Positions 19,001 through 28,725 of a stretch of 51,316 nucleotides of DNA are shown here, one piece after another (the stretch's first letter is position 1; each line of letters starts with the position of its first letter). The stretch is from assembly GCF_013911755.1 (NCBI RefSeq), contig NZ_JACESP010000026.1, positions 1 to 51,316 of the forward strand, in the 5' to 3' direction. This stretch comes from Sphingosinicella sp. (lineage in GTDB: Bacteria > Pseudomonadota > Alphaproteobacteria > Sphingomonadales > Sphingomonadaceae). Made by a program: the position numbers and the translations under genes. Below the pieces are notes generated by a model that saw only the letters and a program-made list of their open reading frames with translations, had not been told where the DNA came from and made no database searches.

Positions 19001-20158
19001 GTGCCGCGCCCTGCCCCCCAGTTGCTTATCGCCAGCCGTTGCGCGCAAACTATGCTTTCACAACGGCGCGCGCTTGCACACGCTGCGATGCGCCAAGGCT
19101 TCAAAGTCGTCGCGGTAGGCGAAGACACGGATAACGGATGTTCTGCACGCAAACTGGAACGCGAAGGTATCGCGTTTCACGCCATTCCGGTCCGGCAAGG
19201 CTCACTTAATCCTATCGCCCTGGCCTTGCTCATTCTGCAATTCATCAAAGTTTTCCGAAAGATAAAGCCGGACATTTTTCACGCCTTTACCGTGAAACCT
19301 GTGATCGCCGGCATGATTGCCGCCAAAATATGCGGCATCGATGTAAGAGTGGCCACCATTCCAGGGTTGGGGCATGGATTTTTGAGCAAATCAAAAATAA
19401 TTAGCAGGACAATTGTTTTGCTTTACAAAGTTTCACTGAGCGTGTGCGATCATATATTTTTCTACAATCGGCACGATTGGATCGTTTTTTCAGAGTTAAA
19501 TATCGTTAATACTAAAAAAACATCGATTGTAAATGGTAGCGGGGTGAATACGGAATATTTTAAATCCTCAAAAATAATAAAAAATACAGAAATTTTTAAA
19601 TTTCTTTTCATAGGCCGACTTATAAAAGAAAAAGGAATAAACGATCTTATTCAAGCTGCAGCCATAATTAGAAATAATAACAGACTAATATCCATCGATA
19701 TAGTTGGAGAAATTGACAAAAATAACCCGTCAACACTCACAGAGAAAGAAATATTTCTAGCTAAGAGTATGAATATTGTCCATTTCAAGGGGCAAACTGA
19801 CGACGTTCGCCCCTTTATTGAGGCCGCGAATGCCATCGTATTGCCTTCATATAGAGAGGGCATCCCTCTTGTCCTTCTGGAAGGAGCAGCCATGGGCCGG
19901 CCTTTAGTCGCCACGAACGTGCCCGGATGCAGCGACGTAGTGCGCCCGGGCGAAACTGGATATCTCGTCCCGGCAGGTGACCCGGAAGCGCTCGCGGCCG
20001 CCATGATGCAAATGGCCGAAAATCCAAGCCTCGCAAGGTCTATGGGCGACGCAGCGCGCCAAGACGCCATCGCCCGATTTTCCGACGAGGCGGTTTCCTC
20101 GGTCGTCCTTGAACGTTACAGCGAACTACTAGCGCGTCATTCGGCCTTTGACGCCTGA
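19001..20158 (+). CDS. Glycosyltransferase family 4 (PglA/EpsD-like)
   Basis: GT-B retaining glycosyltransferase of 385 residues acting at the inner membrane face on a lipid-linked glycan. The N-terminal acceptor domain has the KIKPDIFHAFTVKPVIAG and VATIPGLGHGF motifs seen in PglA/EpsD-type enzymes. The donor domain has FIGRLIKEKGINDLI, then EAANAIVLPSYREGIPLVLLE with the EX7E pair. Translation starts at a GTG. The base composition is striking: the first and last quarters are GC-rich while roughly 19380-19800 is very AT-rich. The gene overlaps convergent asnB by 22 bp and is one of two plus-strand genes in the cluster. Confidence 0.85.
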   Translation: MPRPAPQLLIASRCAQTMLSQRRALAHAAMRQGFKVVAVGEDTDNGCSARKLEREGIAFHAIPVRQGSLNPIALALLILQFIKVFRKIKPDIFHAFTVKPVIAGMIAAKICGIDVRVATIPGLGHGFLSKSKIISRTIVLLYKVSLSVCDHIFFYNRHDWIVFSELNIVNTKKTSIVNGSGVNTEYFKSSKIIKNTEIFKFLFIGRLIKEKGINDLIQAAAIIRNNNRLISIDIVGEIDKNNPSTLTEKEIFLAKSMNIVHFKGQTDDVRPFIEAANAIVLPSYREGIPLVLLEGAAMGRPLVATNVPGCSDVVRPGETGYLVPAGDPEALAAAMMQMAENPSLARSMGDAARQDAIARFSDEAVSSVVLERYSELLARHSAFDA

Positions 20159-22092
20159 TGCCAAGACTGGAACATTAGTACGTCCCACAATAAGTATCGA
20201 TGATCCCGTTTCCCGGACAGGTGTTCGCTCCATAACTGGCGAACCGGGGCGGGGGCGATTGGTCCATCACGCAACTTGCGATCACTCAGCAAATCTTCCA
20301 CCCAGTCGCGTAACCCTCCGCGCATCCAATCCCCTATCGGGACGCCGAAACCCATCTTCGGCCTGTCCACGAGCGCGCGCGGAACATAGCGGTACAGTAC
20401 TTGCCGCAACACGTGCTTCCCCCCGTCGCTCCCCCGCTTCATGCCGAGCGGCAGAGTCCACGCAAACTCAAATATACGATGATCGAGGAGCGGCACTCGG
20501 GTCTCAAGACTGTTGGCCATGGCGGCGCGGTCCACCTTCACCAAAATGTCATCAGGCAGGTAGCTGACCGTATCCATCAGCATCATCTTGTGCGTCATGT
20601 CGCTTATAGTCTCCGCGTACTGCGGATCGAAAAATGGCAATAAGGGTTCGCTGGATCCTGCCACAAGGTTCTGTGGCTCGGTCCAGTGAGAAACCAGCAT
20701 CCGATAGACCGCCTCGGGGCTGGGCTGACGAAGCACCCCACCCGCCTTGAACAGACGATCACCCAATCGCACAGGCCCCAAACCAAAGGCTCGGCTTATG
20801 GCATTTCCCGCAACGTTGACCATCGACGATGGAAGTTCCTGCAGCGCCGTACCGACGAAAGTGCGGAGAGGCTGAGGAAACATGCGGATCTTGCGCCATA
20901 GGTCGCCATGCAGCGCATAACGCGAATACCCACAGAACAACTCGTCACCGCCGTCCCCAGACAAGGCTACCGTTACCGACCGACTCGCAAGCTGCGAAAC
21001 AAGGAACGTCGGAATTTGGGACGAGTCTGAAAAGGGTTCATCATAGATTGTTGGAAGTAGGGGAATGACGGCCTGCGCCTCCTCAGGCCGGATGTAGAGC
21101 TCGGTGTGCTCCGTTCCCAAGTGCTTTGCGACAATCTTTGCGTGCTTGGCCTCGTTGTAACCCTCTTCATCAAAGCCGATCGTAAAGGTCTGAATCGGGC
21201 GGGAAGATTGCGCCTGCATCAGAGCCACCACCGTTGAGGAGTCAATTCCTCCTGATAGAAATGCGCCGAGAGGAACATCAGCGACCATCTGCCCAGCAAT
21301 GCTATTCTGGAGATGCCGCTCAAGCGAATCTGCGGCCTCTGCCTCAGAGCCCGTGAATGGCGCGCGAAGCCCTGCTTCCGCGGCACCCTTCGCGCTCCAG
21401 TAAACCACGGCCTTACCTGCGCTACGGGCGCGCCGCGCTGCGGAATCGAAATACAAAATTGTCCCGGGAGTGAGCTTGGAAATCCCCTGGTAGATCGAAA
21501 ACGGTGTCGGAATGTAATTATGCCTGAACTGGAGCGCGATCGCGTCGGGGTTTAGCTCGCCGAGAAATCCGGGATGTCGACGTAACGCTTTCAGTTCAGA
21601 ACCGAATATAAAGGCCTCACCCTGCCAACCGAAGTAGAGCGGCTTCTCGCCGAAACGGTCCCGCGCCAGCGCCAATCGCTTGTCGCGAATATCCCAAAGC
21701 GCAAATGCGAACATGCCTACACAGCGCTTGACGGCCTCCTCAATTCCCCAAACATCAACCGCTGCGAGTATCGTTTCCGTATCCGAATGACCGCGCCACG
21801 AGATCGACTCAACCGTTTGAAGTTCACGGCGGAGATCAAGGTGATTGTAGATTTCTCCGTTGAAGATGATGACGAAACGACCGCTGGGCGAAATCATCGG
21901 CTGGTGTCCAGCGGCGGACAAGTCAACGATCGACAGGCGGCGGTGCACAAAGCCCACGCCATCGCGTTCGTCGAACCAAAGTCCCAGATCGTCCGGACCG
22001 CGGTGAGCAATTGCCTCTCCCATGCGAACCAGAGTCGTGTTCGCTTGTTCAGACGAGGCAGAGAAGGAGAGGAAACCGGCAATGCCACACAT
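20137..22092 (-). CDS. asnB: Glutamine-hydrolysing asparagine synthase-like amidotransferase
   Basis: 651 residues with an N-terminal class II glutaminase domain (MCGIAGF, catalytic Cys2; HRGPDDLG; FNGEIYNHLDLR). A C-terminal AsnB ATP-pyrophosphatase domain follows, with P-loop LSGGIDSSTVVAL near residue 280 and SGDGGDELFCGY. The family makes asparagine from aspartate, but copies inside surface-glycan clusters are often thought to amidate sugar acids. Here ugd supplies UDP-glucuronate in the same cluster, which supports amidation of a uronic acid, as inference. The ATG overlaps the stop of the upstream glycosyltransferase as TAATG. Confidence 0.92.
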   Translation of the reverse strand: MCGIAGFLSFSASSEQANTTLVRMGEAIAHRGPDDLGLWFDERDGVGFVHRRLSIVDLSAAGHQPMISPSGRFVIIFNGEIYNHLDLRRELQTVESISWRGHSDTETILAAVDVWGIEEAVKRCVGMFAFALWDIRDKRLALARDRFGEKPLYFGWQGEAFIFGSELKALRRHPGFLGELNPDAIALQFRHNYIPTPFSIYQGISKLTPGTILYFDSAARRARSAGKAVVYWSAKGAAEAGLRAPFTGSEAEAADSLERHLQNSIAGQMVADVPLGAFLSGGIDSSTVVALMQAQSSRPIQTFTIGFDEEGYNEAKHAKIVAKHLGTEHTELYIRPEEAQAVIPLLPTIYDEPFSDSSQIPTFLVSQLASRSVTVALSGDGGDELFCGYSRYALHGDLWRKIRMFPQPLRTFVGTALQELPSSMVNVAGNAISRAFGLGPVRLGDRLFKAGGVLRQPSPEAVYRMLVSHWTEPQNLVAGSSEPLLPFFDPQYAETISDMTHKMMLMDTVSYLPDDILVKVDRAAMANSLETRVPLLDHRIFEFAWTLPLGMKRGSDGGKHVLRQVLYRYVPRALVDRPKMGFGVPIGDWMRGGLRDWVEDLLSDRKLRDGPIAPAPVRQLWSEHLSGKRDHRYLLWDVLMFQSWHQASKAE

Positions 22093-23213
22093 TATATGTT
22101 CACCACGGAGTCATAGAGACGCTCATACTGACGCGCGATCTGGTCAAGCGAGTAAACCGAAGCAATCCTCTCCCGCCCGAACCGGCCCATTGCCTGTCGC
22201 TGTTCGACCGGCATAGCGGCCAGTGCCTTCAGCGCGGCACCCAAAGCAATCTCATTTTCAGCCGGCACAACCAAACCCGCCTCCCCTACAATGTCGTGGC
22301 AATCGCCAACGTCTGTCACGACACAAGGTATCCCACATGCCATGGCCTCTCCCACGACGTTGGGAAAGGCCTCACTTTTCGAAGCCAAACAAAGTGTATC
22401 TATGGCCGCATAGTAGCGAGGCATGTCAGGCTGCTCTCCCAGGAGTATCGCATGGCTTCGTAAGCCTGCCGCCTCCAACTGCCGCAGGAGCAGAACATTC
22501 TTCTCGTCGACACCTCTCCCGCACATCAAAATACGCAATTGCGGGACCTCAGTCAGAATTGAGGCACAAGAATCGATAAAGCCTGTATGATTCTTCACCG
22601 GATCAAGACGTGCAAAAAAGCCCACAAGAAAATCATTGTCTGAAATGCCGAGTTGCTTTCGAATGGAAGCTCGCTGTTCCGAATCCGGAGAAAAGCGCCG
22701 AGTGTCAAACCCATTTGGTATGATACGAAATTTTGTATCCCGATAGCCTTCACGGACGTGCACGTCCCTCGCCATGTTCGAATTCGTGACAATGCGGGTC
22801 GGCACGCGGTCGGAGAGCAGAGCGCACGCGCGCATCGTGAAGCGCGTCGGCAACGACCCAGCACCGGCTGGCAACTCGTTATTCCGGATATTCCAGATCA
22901 CCGGTCGATCGGTCAGCATCCTTGCAACGATGCCGCCTAGGAGATCAGCATGATACATCCATGTTTGAACGATATCCGCGCGGGTAGACCGAATCTTCCC
23001 GACAAGACCTGAGATACCAGCGAGGCGGGGTATGTGCAGGGCAGATACATTTACACCTGTATCTCTCATACGCTCAGCTATTGGACCAAAGTCTGTCAAG
23101 GAAACCACTTCATTTTCGAAATGATCCTTGTTCATTGCGCCGATCAGTTTGGCGAGCATGGTTTCCGCGCCGCCCACCGACAAGCCTGTAATGATGTGCA
23201 ATACGCGGATCAT
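22092..23213 (-). CDS. Glycosyltransferase family 4
   Basis: 373-residue GT-B enzyme. The N-terminal motif GLSVGGAETMLAKLIGAM is typical of GT4 enzymes of capsule and EPS clusters. The donor-binding half has VGFFARLDPVKNHTGFIDS, and AAIDTLCLASKSEAFPNVVGEAMACGIP with the EX7E pair, followed by TDVGDCHDIVG. It starts at the ATG overlapping the polymerase stop by 4 bp (ATGA) and ends overlapping asnB, so it sits inside a tightly coupled operon. Donor and acceptor sugars are unknown. Confidence 0.9.
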   Translation of the reverse strand: MIRVLHIITGLSVGGAETMLAKLIGAMNKDHFENEVVSLTDFGPIAERMRDTGVNVSALHIPRLAGISGLVGKIRSTRADIVQTWMYHADLLGGIVARMLTDRPVIWNIRNNELPAGAGSLPTRFTMRACALLSDRVPTRIVTNSNMARDVHVREGYRDTKFRIIPNGFDTRRFSPDSEQRASIRKQLGISDNDFLVGFFARLDPVKNHTGFIDSCASILTEVPQLRILMCGRGVDEKNVLLLRQLEAAGLRSHAILLGEQPDMPRYYAAIDTLCLASKSEAFPNVVGEAMACGIPCVVTDVGDCHDIVGEAGLVVPAENEIALGAALKALAAMPVEQRQAMGRFGRERIASVYSLDQIARQYERLYDSVVNI

Positions 23214-24433
23214 GCGCGTTCACGATTTCCGTATCGAGACGATATCAGGATGAATGCCAACAACCAATGCGTGCTATTGAACAAATTATGAGAAAACATG
23301 CCGAAATATACAGCCAACAACGCTCCCCCAACCTGTAATCTATAGTTTGAGAAATACTCCCCCTTCGATAGAATCCACAGAAGGCTGCCCCATAACGCCA
23401 ATCCCACGAGACCTAACTCTGCGGCAAGCAGAACGACCTGATTATGGGTGCTTGCTCGCAGATGCCAGTTCCGGGTCGCGCCTGCGCCGCCACCAAGGAT
23501 GGGGTTCTCGGCGAACATTTCGATGCCGGCCTCCAGAACATAAAGACGTTCGAGGCTGCTCGCATCCTCCAGGCTTCCACTCTGAAAAAAGTTGATCCGA
23601 CCCACTAGGTTCTCGGCCCCTTCCGCCAAGTCCTCACGGCCCGCCACATAAGTCACGATCACCGCGCTGAACGCCACGATTGAAACGGCACCAATAAAAA
23701 GCGATCCCACTACTTTTTTGGAAACCGCGCCGGCATAGACGAGGATTAGAAGCACAAGCCCCCAGCCCAGCATTGCTGCTCTTGAAAACGTTGCCAGAAC
23801 CCCGATGCCGGAAACAACCAAAAGGATAATCCGCCAGCGCGGTGGCAATATGGGAGCCACGAGAAGCGTGGCCAACAATGCAGCCTCTCCAGCGCCATTT
23901 GGATTGATGAAGGTTGCCGCCCCCCGACCAAGGACGGCACCTTCCGTCCCCAGAGGATAGAGAAGACCCGGCCGAACAAAGTCCAGCACGATCAACGCGG
24001 GCAAAAGAAGCGCCGCAACTGCTAAGCTTGCATGTTTGACACGGCGATCCATCAGAGTGAGGGCTGCAGCCGGAAGCAATGCCGCCAGAATAATCATTAA
24101 ATCAATAGCAATAGTTGACGAAACTCTTTCAGAATACGTGATGTACGAAATTAAAAGATGTATATAATATATAATTATAACAAACGTTGCCCAAATAAAA
24201 AAAGGCTGAGTTAAAACAATTCTAAATTTATTTCCATGTATTACTATAGAAATAAAACATAACAATGATAAAATGGAATAAAAAAGAACCGGCGGGAAAT
24301 TATAATTTACAGATAAAAAGTTTGGAATATTTAATATTAGTGATGCTATTGAAAAAATTCCGACAATATTTAGATATAAAAATGACCAATATCGAGCATT
24401 ATTATCATAATATTTTATTGAATTACTTGTCAT
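23210..24433 (-). CDS. O-antigen ligase/polymerase-like (Wzy_C) membrane protein
   Basis: 407 residues with about ten to twelve hydrophobic segments. The signature WaaL/Wzy_C loop lies in the C-terminal half: ENPILGGGAGATRN, then ASTHNQVVLLAAELGLVGLALW. This places it with periplasm-facing enzymes that polymerise or ligate undecaprenyl-linked glycans. In this cluster with a flippase and a Wzz-like protein, polymerase is the simplest reading. The first quarter (roughly 24060-24433) is extremely AT-rich, the rest GC-rich. It starts two bases after the methyltransferase stop. Confidence 0.85.
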   Translation of the reverse strand: MTSNSIKYYDNNARYWSFLYLNIVGIFSIASLILNIPNFLSVNYNFPPVLFYSILSLLCFISIVIHGNKFRIVLTQPFFIWATFVIIIYYIHLLISYITYSERVSSTIAIDLMIILAALLPAAALTLMDRRVKHASLAVAALLLPALIVLDFVRPGLLYPLGTEGAVLGRGAATFINPNGAGEAALLATLLVAPILPPRWRIILLVVSGIGVLATFSRAAMLGWGLVLLILVYAGAVSKKVVGSLFIGAVSIVAFSAVIVTYVAGREDLAEGAENLVGRINFFQSGSLEDASSLERLYVLEAGIEMFAENPILGGGAGATRNWHLRASTHNQVVLLAAELGLVGLALWGSLLWILSKGEYFSNYRLQVGGALLAVYFGMFSHNLFNSTHWLLAFILISSRYGNRERA

Positions 24434-24435
24434 AA

Positions 24436-25269
24436 CTATTTTTTAAAAAATACATATTCGTTGCACCCTAGTCCTCCGGCGCATGTAGCCAATCTTTCCA
24501 GAGAAAACCCCTTCTTGTAGTAGAAATCGAAGATTTGCTCTGGCTTAGCCACTTCAAACGGCAAACCTCCCACCCAATCAATAATATCGTGCCAGCGACT
24601 CATGCCTCTCTGTTTTTTGTATTGCGTCCAAGAACGAAAATATCCACTTGGATTTCCTCTTAGGATATGCGCGATTAACGATGCCATCTCACGGGGAAAC
24701 ATCACAAAAAATGCAAATATATCGCGGAGAAAGTTTGGCAATTTATTATAAATTTTCTTTACAATTAGCCAATATCTGCTGAACAGCCCTTGATCATTAT
24801 ATATCGAGATAAACAACTTTCCGCCGTTATCTTTTACCTTCAGCGATGCATTCTGCAACGCATCCCACATGGAGCCTGTGTGATGTAAAACGCCCCAACT
24901 GTACACGATATCGAATTCTGGCAGAGCATCCAGATAATCTGTGTCCAACGCTGACCCTTGTTCGATCTTCCATTCCTTGCAGTTTGGGAAATATCTCCTC
25001 TTTAACTCGATCGCGCATGCGACGGAATTCGGGTCAAAATCAAAGGAATGTACCGTCGCACCCAATCGCCGCGCCGCAAGAGAAAACAGGCCGGAGCCGG
25101 AGCCGATATCAAGAAATGATAGACCCTTGAGAGTTTCGACTTCCAGCATCGTACGGAGTGATTTTTCAGCCTGCTCAATCCGCGCCTCGTCCAATACTTT
25201 GAGAAAGTTTGACCAGTTCTTTCCAAATCCAAAACGTTCTCCGGAATCGATTTCGCTCACAGCGTCCAT
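24436..25269 (-). CDS. Class I SAM-dependent methyltransferase
   Basis: 277 residues. The SAM-binding motif I is FLDIGSGSG (residues 52-60), with the acidic end of strand two in HSFDFDP and the later FDIVYSWGVLHHTG. The C-terminal 110 residues (LPNFLRDIFAFFVMFPRE onward) contain hydrophobic stretches that could bind a lipid-linked acceptor. The start is decided by an excellent ribosome site AAGGAGG just before the ATG; the open frame continues 51 codons upstream without support. It probably methylates a sugar of the repeat unit, but methyl position and acceptor cannot be inferred. Confidence 0.87.
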   Translation of the reverse strand: MDAVSEIDSGERFGFGKNWSNFLKVLDEARIEQAEKSLRTMLEVETLKGLSFLDIGSGSGLFSLAARRLGATVHSFDFDPNSVACAIELKRRYFPNCKEWKIEQGSALDTDYLDALPEFDIVYSWGVLHHTGSMWDALQNASLKVKDNGGKLFISIYNDQGLFSRYWLIVKKIYNKLPNFLRDIFAFFVMFPREMASLIAHILRGNPSGYFRSWTQYKKQRGMSRWHDIIDWVGGLPFEVAKPEQIFDFYYKKGFSLERLATCAGGLGCNEYVFFKK

Positions 25270-25315
25270 TTCCACCTCCTTACAAACTCCAGCTTGCCGA
25301 CATTCCCTTCCGCAA

Positions 25316-26422
25316 TTAGCCTGCGAGGGTATACGTTCGAAACAGCACTTCCCAGCGATCATAAACCTGATCGACAGACAGGCGCGAAATGATATCTGGA
25401 GCAGCCGCACGATATCTCGCAAGGAGATCAGGATTTGCCATCAATTTTTCCATCGCGTTAGCCAGTTCTTCAACTTCCCCGGGCCTGACCAAAATGCCGT
25501 CTATACCATTGCGTACGATATCTGCCGGTCCAGCCAAACAGTCGTAGGCAACTGCAGCACATCCCGAAGCCAAAGCCTCCACCAAGACGTTAGGAAAGCC
25601 CTCGAATCTTGACGAGAGGACAAACATTTCGGCCCGGGCATACCACATCGCCATGTTGCCCACGCGACCCGGCAAGCTCACCTGGTTTTCAAGACCCAAT
25701 TCAAAGACGCGTTGTTGGATCGAACGGTACTGTTCACCAGTGCCCGCTATTGCAAGTCGCCAATCGGGAAAACGATATGAAATTCGCCCCCAAGCCTCCA
25801 GAAGCAGATCAAATCCCTTTTCGGGTCCAAAACGACCGGCCGCCAAGCAGATTTTGTTACCGTCTGGGATCGGAACAAATGGCGGGCTATCTGCAACGGG
25901 CCAATGGCAGGCATTAGGAATTACCTCAACCCGCTCCATTTTGCATACGCTTCTGATCCAGACGGCTGCAGCCTCCGTTTGCACTGTCACTGCATTTGCA
26001 TAACGGTAAAGCAGCTTACGTAGAACCCTCCAGTGCATGGGCAAAAGTATAGCGCCGGGATGAGATCGTTCGGCAACAATTACTGGAATTTTCGTGGAAA
26101 CCGTCGCCAATATACTTAATATGCCTGCAGCTGGCATCACTCCGACAACAATGTCTGGTCGTAAACTCTTGATAGCGTTTCGGATTCTAAAGACCCGGCA
26201 TAAGGATAATAATGCACCAATCACCGGGTTACGACTGGTTATAAATAGCCCCAATTCTATTCGTTGAACACCTTGGTCAAGCTGGTAGGCGTCAAGGTGG
26301 CTGCTACCAAATGTAGCAATGGTGACATTCCAACCCTTCGCCCGAAAATGACTCGACAAGTTAACAAAGGCTCGCTCCGCTCCGCCCCCCTCCAAAGAGG
26401 GAATCACGATCATCACATTCAT
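25316..26422 (-). CDS. Glycosyltransferase family 4
   Basis: 368 residues from the ATG that overlaps the flippase stop (ATGA). GT4 features are SLEGGGAERAFVNLSSHF at the N-terminus, then VIVAERSHPGA, AAGRFGPEKGFDLLLEAW for the donor domain, and SSRFEGFPNVLVEALASG with the EX7E pair. It is followed by a 46-bp gap before the methyltransferase. It is the third GT4 enzyme of the cluster, so the repeat unit probably has at least four sugars including the initiating one. Confidence 0.9.
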   Translation of the reverse strand: MNVMIVIPSLEGGGAERAFVNLSSHFRAKGWNVTIATFGSSHLDAYQLDQGVQRIELGLFITSRNPVIGALLSLCRVFRIRNAIKSLRPDIVVGVMPAAGILSILATVSTKIPVIVAERSHPGAILLPMHWRVLRKLLYRYANAVTVQTEAAAVWIRSVCKMERVEVIPNACHWPVADSPPFVPIPDGNKICLAAGRFGPEKGFDLLLEAWGRISYRFPDWRLAIAGTGEQYRSIQQRVFELGLENQVSLPGRVGNMAMWYARAEMFVLSSRFEGFPNVLVEALASGCAAVAYDCLAGPADIVRNGIDGILVRPGEVEELANAMEKLMANPDLLARYRAAAPDIISRLSVDQVYDRWEVLFRTYTLAG

Positions 26423-27717
26423 GAACGGACGGCCCTGCGCGACATAATAAACAGAAAAATCAGGGAGATAGAATACATTATTGTAGTGCCCAGCGCTATC
26501 CCAGCCGCCCCGTAATGGGGGGCGAGGACGGTGTTCGCCGCCAGTTTCACAAGCACGTTTAGAACGGCTCCGATCGCAATCCATCGATAATGACCGGTGG
26601 AAGCCAGGGCCTGAACAAGAATTATGCCAGCCATGTACGCCGGCACCTGAAGAAGTCCACACTGAAAGATTGCAGAGACCAACTGTGTGTCGTCAGATCG
26701 GAAGGCGCCGCGCTCAAAAAGAAACGCAATGGCATGTGGAGCAGAAAACCACCCAACCAAAACTACACCCAATCCAGCAAGAAACGACCACCGAGCCCAG
26801 AGCATGGCGTGTTTGAAGACGCGGGCATGACCCTCTCTCGCCGAGAGATCGGAGAGCACAGGAAAAATTGCACTCGCCACCATCGAGCCACCAAAGGTGA
26901 CGAGTAAGCTTACCACGCGATTTGCGTAACCCAGCGCAGCAACATCGCCTCCGGCCAACTCCGCTGTCATCCAAGGATCGATTACGTTCGTCAGGCTCAT
27001 GACGACCTGACTGAAAATCATGACGCCCAGCCCTCTGCGGATCGGTAACCAATAGTCGGAGCGAAAACCCAAGCGCGGTAAAGCGAAAACACGATGTTTG
27101 CGCGCATAGAAAATAGCAACGCCGAGGAAAGCACAATAGCCGGCAACTGTCCCCAAGAGCAGGGTATCTACGCCTGAAGCAAGCAGGACGACAAATGGGA
27201 TGAGGACAAGGGCAGGAATGCTCTCGATCAAATGCATACCATAACGTTCTTTTGCGAGAAGGCGAACCGCTAGGCCTGCACCTATCGCAGCCAGGGTACC
27301 AACGACAGCAAGCTGCTCCAGCATCGATCGCCCGAAATATCCAAGTTCGTCCGGAAGTACGCCCAGCTGCGCTGCCGCGACCAGCCCTCCCGTCCAGAAC
27401 ATGCCCACTAGCGCGGTGAAGGCGGCAAGCTCGCGAGTAAATAGCTCTTTCGAACCACGTTTGCCCAGTTCCGTCCTCATCATTACCGGCACTACGACAG
27501 ACGTCAGCACGGATTGAAGCAACATCGGAAGCCAGAGAACGATCGCCATTGCAAAAACGTAAGCATTGGCAATCTCGCCGGCGCCGAAGTGCCACGCGAC
27601 AACAACCTCTTTAAGTGCACCAACCGCCTTGGAGATTAGGAGAAAGACGAACAGCCACGACATGTTCCGCAGTACACGCACATGGAGCGGCTTGTCGCGA
27701 TCAGGGTTATGGGTCAA
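26419..27717 (-). CDS. MurJ/MVF-type polysaccharide flippase (Wzx role)
   Basis: 432 residues with about twelve to fourteen membrane helices of the MOP exporter superfamily. The N-terminus LRNMSWLFVFLLISKAVGALKE and the AWHFGAGEIANAYVFAM segment resemble MurJ/MviN proteins, which flip lipid-linked glycans. In this cluster it most likely flips the undecaprenyl-linked repeat unit. The frame begins with TTG at 27717, without a clear ribosome site; a GTG at 27681 (HVRVLRNM region) is an alternative start. The stop overlaps the next glycosyltransferase. Confidence 0.82.
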   Translation of the reverse strand: MTHNPDRDKPLHVRVLRNMSWLFVFLLISKAVGALKEVVVAWHFGAGEIANAYVFAMAIVLWLPMLLQSVLTSVVVPVMMRTELGKRGSKELFTRELAAFTALVGMFWTGGLVAAAQLGVLPDELGYFGRSMLEQLAVVGTLAAIGAGLAVRLLAKERYGMHLIESIPALVLIPFVVLLASGVDTLLLGTVAGYCAFLGVAIFYARKHRVFALPRLGFRSDYWLPIRRGLGVMIFSQVVMSLTNVIDPWMTAELAGGDVAALGYANRVVSLLVTFGGSMVASAIFPVLSDLSAREGHARVFKHAMLWARWSFLAGLGVVLVGWFSAPHAIAFLFERGAFRSDDTQLVSAIFQCGLLQVPAYMAGIILVQALASTGHYRWIAIGAVLNVLVKLAANTVLAPHYGAAGIALGTTIMYSISLIFLFIMSRRAVRS

Positions 27718-27729
27718 TTCAGATCGCCG

Positions 27730-28725
27730 TCAAAGCCCTGCAGATCTTGGGTTTCGCTGCTGAAATTCGATGGTCAGAGATATGACCATTCCCAGCAGAA
27801 GGGAGCCGACTATGGTCAGCACGAGCAAAAGACCAGCTCTTGGCCTGGTCGGCCTGTCCGGCGTGTAAGCTTCCCCAATGGGTTCCGCGGCATAAGCTAC
27901 ATTTGCGCTGGCCATCATTCGCGAACGTTCCTGAATAGCAAGAATATCCGCAATCGCCTGTCGGTATGACGCGATGTCCGTTTGCCTGAGCCGCTGTTCA
28001 AGATTGCGAATATTCTCGTTGGCGCGGCGAAGGTTGCGCGTGCGAATGATATCGTCCGTCGCTTGGTGGAGGCTTGTCAGAAACCGTTTAGCGAATGCCC
28101 CATCGGGATGTGCGAAAGACAATGTGACAATCGACGTGAGCTTGTTCTCTTCTACCTCTAGCTGAAGTTCCAAAAGCCTTTGAAGTTGCGCCGCACCGGG
28201 CTGCCTCCATTCGTAGACAGGCACCCCCAAAACGCCCTTAACCACGTCGCGCAATCCTGAAACGAGAGTTTTGTGTTCCCGCCATCTTCGGGCCGCAGGA
28301 TCCCACTCAGCGGCAAAAAGGCCTCGCATGATAGTCGGGTCCCTGCTCAGCCTCTCCGCAACTTCTCGCGAACGCAATTGCTCTGTATAGACCAGAAAAG
28401 GTGGAAGGTTTTGACCTTCATTTAATCGTAGACCGGCAAGAGCAGCAAGACCACCAATGCCTGATCGCAAAGAGTTTTCACTTGATGGCGCCGGAGCAAG
28501 TTTTATTTCGGCGACATATTTAAAAGTAGCGAAATTGATGTACGTGTAATATGCCGTCATGAATACTGTAAAAGTTCCCAATATAAGCCACCATCTCGAT
28601 AGAGACATCTTCAGAACTTCAAAAAATGTAAGCTCTGCGAGCGCTGTATACTGGGTCATCTTTTCACGATATTCGGACACTGCAGCTTCTCCGGGCACGC
28701 CGCTATCGGAATGAAATTGGTCCAA
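27730..28725 (-). CDS. Wzz-like chain-length determinant (polysaccharide co-polymerase)
   Basis: 331 residues with the Wzz layout: a cytoplasmic N-terminal tail, a first membrane helix (about residues 44-66), a large periplasmic helical part with coiled-coil stretches (ENIRNLEQRLRQTDIASYRQ), and a second helix preceded by a proline-rich motif (PDRPTRPRAG). It lacks a C-terminal tyrosine-kinase domain, so it is like PCP1 or the short PCP2 proteins. The start codon is TTG, chosen because GGGAGG lies eight bases upstream; no ATG in frame is so placed. It is the first gene of the minus-strand operon and probably has a promoter in the 28726-28985 gap. Confidence 0.8.
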   Translation of the reverse strand: MDQFHSDSGVPGEAAVSEYREKMTQYTALAELTFFEVLKMSLSRWWLILGTFTVFMTAYYTYINFATFKYVAEIKLAPAPSSENSLRSGIGGLAALAGLRLNEGQNLPPFLVYTEQLRSREVAERLSRDPTIMRGLFAAEWDPAARRWREHKTLVSGLRDVVKGVLGVPVYEWRQPGAAQLQRLLELQLEVEENKLTSIVTLSFAHPDGAFAKRFLTSLHQATDDIIRTRNLRRANENIRNLEQRLRQTDIASYRQAIADILAIQERSRMMASANVAYAAEPIGEAYTPDRPTRPRAGLLLVLTIVGSLLLGMVISLTIEFQQRNPRSAGL

